From CS4-C045 sp964347545 (lineage in GTDB: Bacteria > Planctomycetota > Planctomycetia > Pirellulales > UBA7805), in contig CAYFZZ010000047.1 in NCBI GenBank assembly GCA_964347545.1, positions 1 to 8,652 on the forward strand: 8,652 nucleotides of DNA, given 5' to 3'. Positions 5,817-8,652 of the stretch are shown here, in pieces. The notes beneath the pieces were generated by a model, which searched no databases, was not told the origin of the DNA, and worked only from the letters and a program-made list of their open reading frames with translations. Position 1 is the stretch's first letter. Every line of letters begins with the position of its first letter. The position numbers were made by a program, and so were the translations under genes.

Positions 5817-7232
5817 ATGGTTACAGCAAATCGGCCAAGTCCGGAAAGGGACGCTGACCAACCGCTCTCGATCCTGATCGTGGACAACGATCAGCCGCAT
5901 GCCGCCGCGGTGGCCGAGAGTCTCGAGCGGGTGGGGCATGCCTGCACGGTGGCCACTTCGGGGCCGGCCGCGGCAGAGCTGATTGCCCACCACAAGTACG
6001 ACCTGGTCTTTACGGACCTGGTGATGCCCGAGCTGGACGGGATGCAGGTCCTGCAGCGGTGCAAGCAGTCTTTGCCCGATGCCGAGGTGATCGTCGTCAC
6101 CGGCCACGGCACGGTATCGTCGGCGGTCGAAGCGATGCAGCAGGGAGCTTTTACCTACGTGGAAAAGGGGGCGGGCATTGAGCACCTGCGGACGATTACC
6201 AACCGGGCGGCCGAAGCCCAAGCCCTGCGGCGGGCCAATGCCGAACTGCACCGCCGCCTCGAGGAAAAATTCGGCTTTGAGGGTGTGATTGGCAACAGCC
6301 GCCAGATGCAGGAAGTCATTGAAAAGCTGAAAAGAATCGCACCCACCGACGCCAGTGTCTTGATCCAGGGAGCGACGGGGACCGGCAAAGAACTGGTCGC
6401 TCAAGCTATCCATCAAAACAGCCCCCGCAAGAACAAGCCGTTTGTGGCCCTCAACTGTGCGGCGTTGTCCGAGCACATTTTGGAGAGCGAGCTGTTCGGC
6501 CACATCAAAGGCGCCTTCACAGACGCTTCCACCGATCGGGTTGGCAAATTCGAATACGCCGACGGCGGGACACTGTTCCTGGACGAAGTGGGTGACATGC
6601 CCATGCCGACCCAGATCAAGCTGCTGCGGGTGCTGGAGAGCGGTGAGATCACGCGGGTCGGCTCGAATGAACCCATCCGCGTCAACGTGCGAATCCTGTC
6701 GGCCACGAATCGCGATCTTGAGCAAATCATCAAGGCGGGCTTGTTCCGCAGCGACCTCTATCACCGCTTAAAGGTCGTGACGGTGGTTTTGCCACGGTTG
6801 ACCGAACGCACGCAGGACATCCCCCTGCTGACGGACTACTTCATGAAGCAATTCGCGGCTCGACACAAGAAAAAAATCAAAAGCATGGCCCCGGCGGCTC
6901 GCCGGCGGCTGCTAAGCTACGACTGGCCTGGCAACGTACGGCAGCTGCGGAATGTCGTCGAAAGCATGGTGGTCGTCGACTACGACGATGTCCTGGGGCT
7001 GGATGATCTGCCCGATGAATTCGCCGAACCCTCTGCTGAAGGGAATGAGGGGCCGAGCGAAGGGGGGGGCACGTCGTTCCAAAACCTGCTGGGCAAGCCG
7101 CTGGTTGACGTGGAAAAGCAATTTATCGGCGAAACGCTGAACCTGGTGGGAGGCAACCGGGAAGAAGCCGCCAAGATCCTGGGCATCGGCCAGCGGACCC
7201 TCTACCGGAAGATCAAGGAATTCCAGCTGTAG
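5817..7232 (+). CDS. NtrC-family sigma54-type response regulator
   Basis: The 471-residue protein has receiver, AAA+ and Fis-type HTH domains, the usual NtrC length and order. Receiver (about 17-135): VDND (D23, N24, D25), phospho-acceptor D67 in VFTDLVMPELDG, T95 and K117. AAA+ (about 155-385): Walker A GATGTGKE (185-192), GAFTDA (232-237), Walker B TLFLDE (252-257), sensor SATNRDL, FRSDLYHRL with candidate arginine fingers R311 and R317, and WPGNVRQL. After a G/E-rich linker (about 403-425) the C-terminal helices NREEAAKILGIGQRTLYRKIKEF bind DNA. It probably activates sigma54 promoters when phosphorylated by the kinase encoded upstream. Oddities: N24 replaces the usual second Asp of the acidic pair, K117 is followed by G rather than P, and the sigma54-contact loop reads GAFTDA instead of GAFTGA. 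ATG 5817 is chosen because upstream codons (open to 5475) overlap the kinase gene and are P/R-rich. Target genes are not evident. Confidence 0.95.
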   Translation: MVTANRPSPERDADQPLSILIVDNDQPHAAAVAESLERVGHACTVATSGPAAAELIAHHKYDLVFTDLVMPELDGMQVLQRCKQSLPDAEVIVVTGHGTVSSAVEAMQQGAFTYVEKGAGIEHLRTITNRAAEAQALRRANAELHRRLEEKFGFEGVIGNSRQMQEVIEKLKRIAPTDASVLIQGATGTGKELVAQAIHQNSPRKNKPFVALNCAALSEHILESELFGHIKGAFTDASTDRVGKFEYADGGTLFLDEVGDMPMPTQIKLLRVLESGEITRVGSNEPIRVNVRILSATNRDLEQIIKAGLFRSDLYHRLKVVTVVLPRLTERTQDIPLLTDYFMKQFAARHKKKIKSMAPAARRRLLSYDWPGNVRQLRNVVESMVVVDYDDVLGLDDLPDEFAEPSAEGNEGPSEGGGTSFQNLLGKPLVDVEKQFIGETLNLVGGNREEAAKILGIGQRTLYRKIKEFQL

Positions 7233-7431
7233 CCCCCACCGCCGCACCCCGCGACAGGACGACCACCCGCCTCCGGGCAGACCGCCAAGACAGAACCATG
7301 ACCCAACACCCTTCCCGACGCACCCCCTCAACTTTTTTCCGCCCACGTGAAAGGTCGGGGCTATCGGGACTGGCGTCGCGCCCGGTCTGCGGGAGAGGGT
7401 TAAGGGGACTCGGGGAAGTTTGCAAACAGCC
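7233..7431. other. Spacer between regulator and mutL, no gene
   Basis: I see no gene here. The stretch holds an 8-bp inverted pair (gcagaccg near 7278; cggtctgc near 7382) about 100 bp apart, a T-run (cttttttcc near 7332) without a convincing stem, CACGTG near 7345, and G-rich sequence gggagagggttaagggg near 7391. On the minus strand the latter reads ccccttaaccctctccc, a word I associate with dispersed intergenic repeats in several bacterial groups (memory, not checked). No clear terminator for the regulator is found. Confidence 0.5.
7418..7427. promoter_or_regulatory. 10-bp perfect palindrome just before mutL
   Basis: GTTTGCAAAC is a perfect palindrome ending 4 bp before the mutL ATG. It could be a binding site for a dimeric regulator or chance. 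The purine run ggggaag at 7412-7418 is the nearest Shine-Dalgarno-like sequence, but it is 13 nt from the ATG and partly overlaps the palindrome. Confidence 0.3.
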
Positions 7432-8652
7432 ATGACTGCGATTGAACAACTACCGCCCCACGTCGTCAACAAGATCGCCGCAGGCGAGGTCGTGGAACGA
7501 CCAGCCAGCGTCGTGAAGGAGTTGATGGAAAACGCCATCGACGCCGGCGCGAACCGCGTAGACGTCCTGCTCGAAAAAGGAGGCATACAGGGCATTCGCG
7601 TGGTGGACAACGGCCGCGGCATCCCGGCCGAGGAACTGCCGCTGGCCGTGGCCAGCCATGCCACCAGCAAGATTCGCAGCGACGAAGATCTGTTTCGCGT
7701 CGGCACGCTCGGCTTTCGCGGTGAGGCCCTGGCCTCCATCGGCTCGATCAGCCGCCTGCAAATCCGCAGCCGCACCGCGGAGGACAGCTCGGCCGCCGAA
7801 GTGGAGGTCGTGGGAGGCCAGCTGTCTGCCACCGTCCCCGCCGCCGGGCCCGAAGGGACTGCCATCCGCGTCGAGGACTTGTTCTTCAACACGCCGGTGC
7901 GACGCAAGTTTCTGCGGACGACCCAGACCGAGGCGGGCCATGCCACCGAGGCCTTTACGCGTCTGGCGCTGGCCTATCCGGCCATCCACTTTACCTTGAC
8001 CAGCAGCCAGCGGCTGGTGTACGACCTGCCCCCCTGCGATAGCTGGCGGCAGCGGATTGCCACCTTTTTTGGCAGCGAGGTGGCCGAGAGCCTGATTCGG
8101 GTGGAGAGCGAGGACGAGCCGACTCGGTTGAGCGGTTATGTGGCCAATCCCACGGTCAGCCGAGCCAATAATCGGATGCAATACCTGTTCTTAAATGGTC
8201 GCTTTATCCGTGACCGGTCGCTGCAGCATGCGCTCAGCGAAGCCTATCGCGGGTTGTTGCTGACCGGTCGCTATCCGATCTGTTTTTTGAGACTAGACAT
8301 GCCTCCCGAGCTGGTCGACGTCAACGTCCATCCCACCAAGATGGAAGTCAAATTTCGGGACGGCGGGCGGATTTACAGCCAGGTGTTGAGCACCCTGCGG
8401 ACCCGTTTTCTGCACACCGACCTGACCGCTCGAATTACGACCCCCCCGGCAGACCCTGCTGGTGGCCCGAGCGACCATTCGCCGGCCGTCGGGGCGGGGC
8501 CTGCACCCCCGCCCCAGCCCCGCGAACCGGTCCACCGCGTCGCCTCGCTGTTGGAACGAATCCCGGCGCCAGCCCCGCCGGGGTCGTCGACCCCACCGCG
8601 GTCGCCCGCCCCGGCGGCCACCCCCCGCTGGGGACCAGCGGCAGATCGACCG
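7432..8652 (+). CDS. mutL: DNA mismatch repair protein MutL, N-terminal part (3' end outside window)
   Basis: The frame runs open from ATG 7432 to the last base: 407 residues without a stop. MutL couples mismatch recognition by MutS to strand incision. The whole N-terminal GHKL ATPase is present: IAAGEVVERPASVVKELMENAIDAGA (E30 and N34 match the catalytic Glu and Mg-binding Asn of E. coli MutL), DNGRGI (59-64), ATSK (77-80), GFRGEALASIGSIS (94-107) and the transducer part with FFNTPVRRKFL, YLFLNGRFIRDR and VDVNVHPTKMEVKF (295-308). After about residue 335 it becomes rich in P, A and S, the usual disordered linker. The C-terminal dimerisation domain, which would show whether it has the DQHAxxER endonuclease motif, lies beyond the window. 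The start gives the family-typical short lead (MTAIEQLPPHVVNKI). It follows the regulator by 199 bp. Confidence 0.97.
   Translation, partial: MTAIEQLPPHVVNKIAAGEVVERPASVVKELMENAIDAGANRVDVLLEKGGIQGIRVVDNGRGIPAEELPLAVASHATSKIRSDEDLFRVGTLGFRGEALASIGSISRLQIRSRTAEDSSAAEVEVVGGQLSATVPAAGPEGTAIRVEDLFFNTPVRRKFLRTTQTEAGHATEAFTRLALAYPAIHFTLTSSQRLVYDLPPCDSWRQRIATFFGSEVAESLIRVESEDEPTRLSGYVANPTVSRANNRMQYLFLNGRFIRDRSLQHALSEAYRGLLLTGRYPICFLRLDMPPELVDVNVHPTKMEVKFRDGGRIYSQVLSTLRTRFLHTDLTARITTPPADPAGGPSDHSPAVGAGPAPPPQPREPVHRVASLLERIPAPAPPGSSTPPRSPAPAATPRWGPAADRP

Noticed and set aside
5595..6764. Minus-strand 389-codon frame opposite the response regulator
   Set aside because: It is a shadow of the regulator coding sequence, which has unambiguous domain motifs. 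A similar shadow lies opposite mutL and the regulator 3' end at 6912-7946.
1..8652. tRNA, rRNA, insertion sequence, prophage or defence genes
   Set aside because: No transposase, integrase or phage-like protein and no RNA gene was recognised on either strand; all confident genes are housekeeping or two-component genes.

Overview
The window is GC-rich bacterial DNA with all recognisable genes on the + strand: a partial comEC-like gene, rpsO, pnp, a soluble histidine kinase, an NtrC-type response regulator and a partial mutL. High GC, a core-gene set broken by long repeat-rich spacers, weak Shine-Dalgarno sequences and the protein flavour (PNPase N-terminus MKVEKRIG, S15 with KDYSSRRGLL) suggest a member of the Planctomycetota, perhaps Pirellulales. 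That placement is a judgement from familiarity, not a computed result.

Layout. Bases 1-1209 encode the C-terminal 402 residues of a ComEC/Rec2-type DNA-uptake protein: the last membrane helices, then a metallo-beta-lactamase-like domain. Bases 1210-2209 hold no credible gene but are full of structure: a 15-bp minisatellite interleaved with three identical 24-bp motifs, a degenerate inverted copy of that motif, a terminator-like hairpin, a 31-bp direct repeat, a canonical G-quadruplex motif, and an AT-richer leader before rpsO. Then come rpsO (2210-2479) and pnp (2716-4830), the widely conserved S15-PNPase pair, with a hairpin beginning inside the rpsO stop codon. A short spacer with another gtccccgct repeat leads to the kinase (4895-5638). 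After 178 bp follows the sigma54-type regulator (5817-7232), whose ATG lies exactly where transcription from an upstream TATGAT box would begin. A 199-bp spacer with a 10-bp palindrome precedes mutL (7432 to the window end), which encodes the complete GHKL ATPase core and the start of the proline-rich linker.

How they fit together. rpsO and pnp are translation and RNA-turnover genes, probably co-transcribed and perhaps controlled through RNA structure in the spacer. The kinase and regulator look like an Ntr-type two-component pair, but the kinase has no sensor domain and the regulator carries three changes at normally conserved sites (N in the receiver acidic pair, KG instead of KP, GAFTDA instead of GAFTGA). 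mutL belongs to mismatch repair, and nothing in the sequence ties it functionally to the pair. I see no phage, IS, CRISPR, tRNA or rRNA, and no clearly new multi-gene system. The least explained part is the repeat-dense 1-kb spacer.
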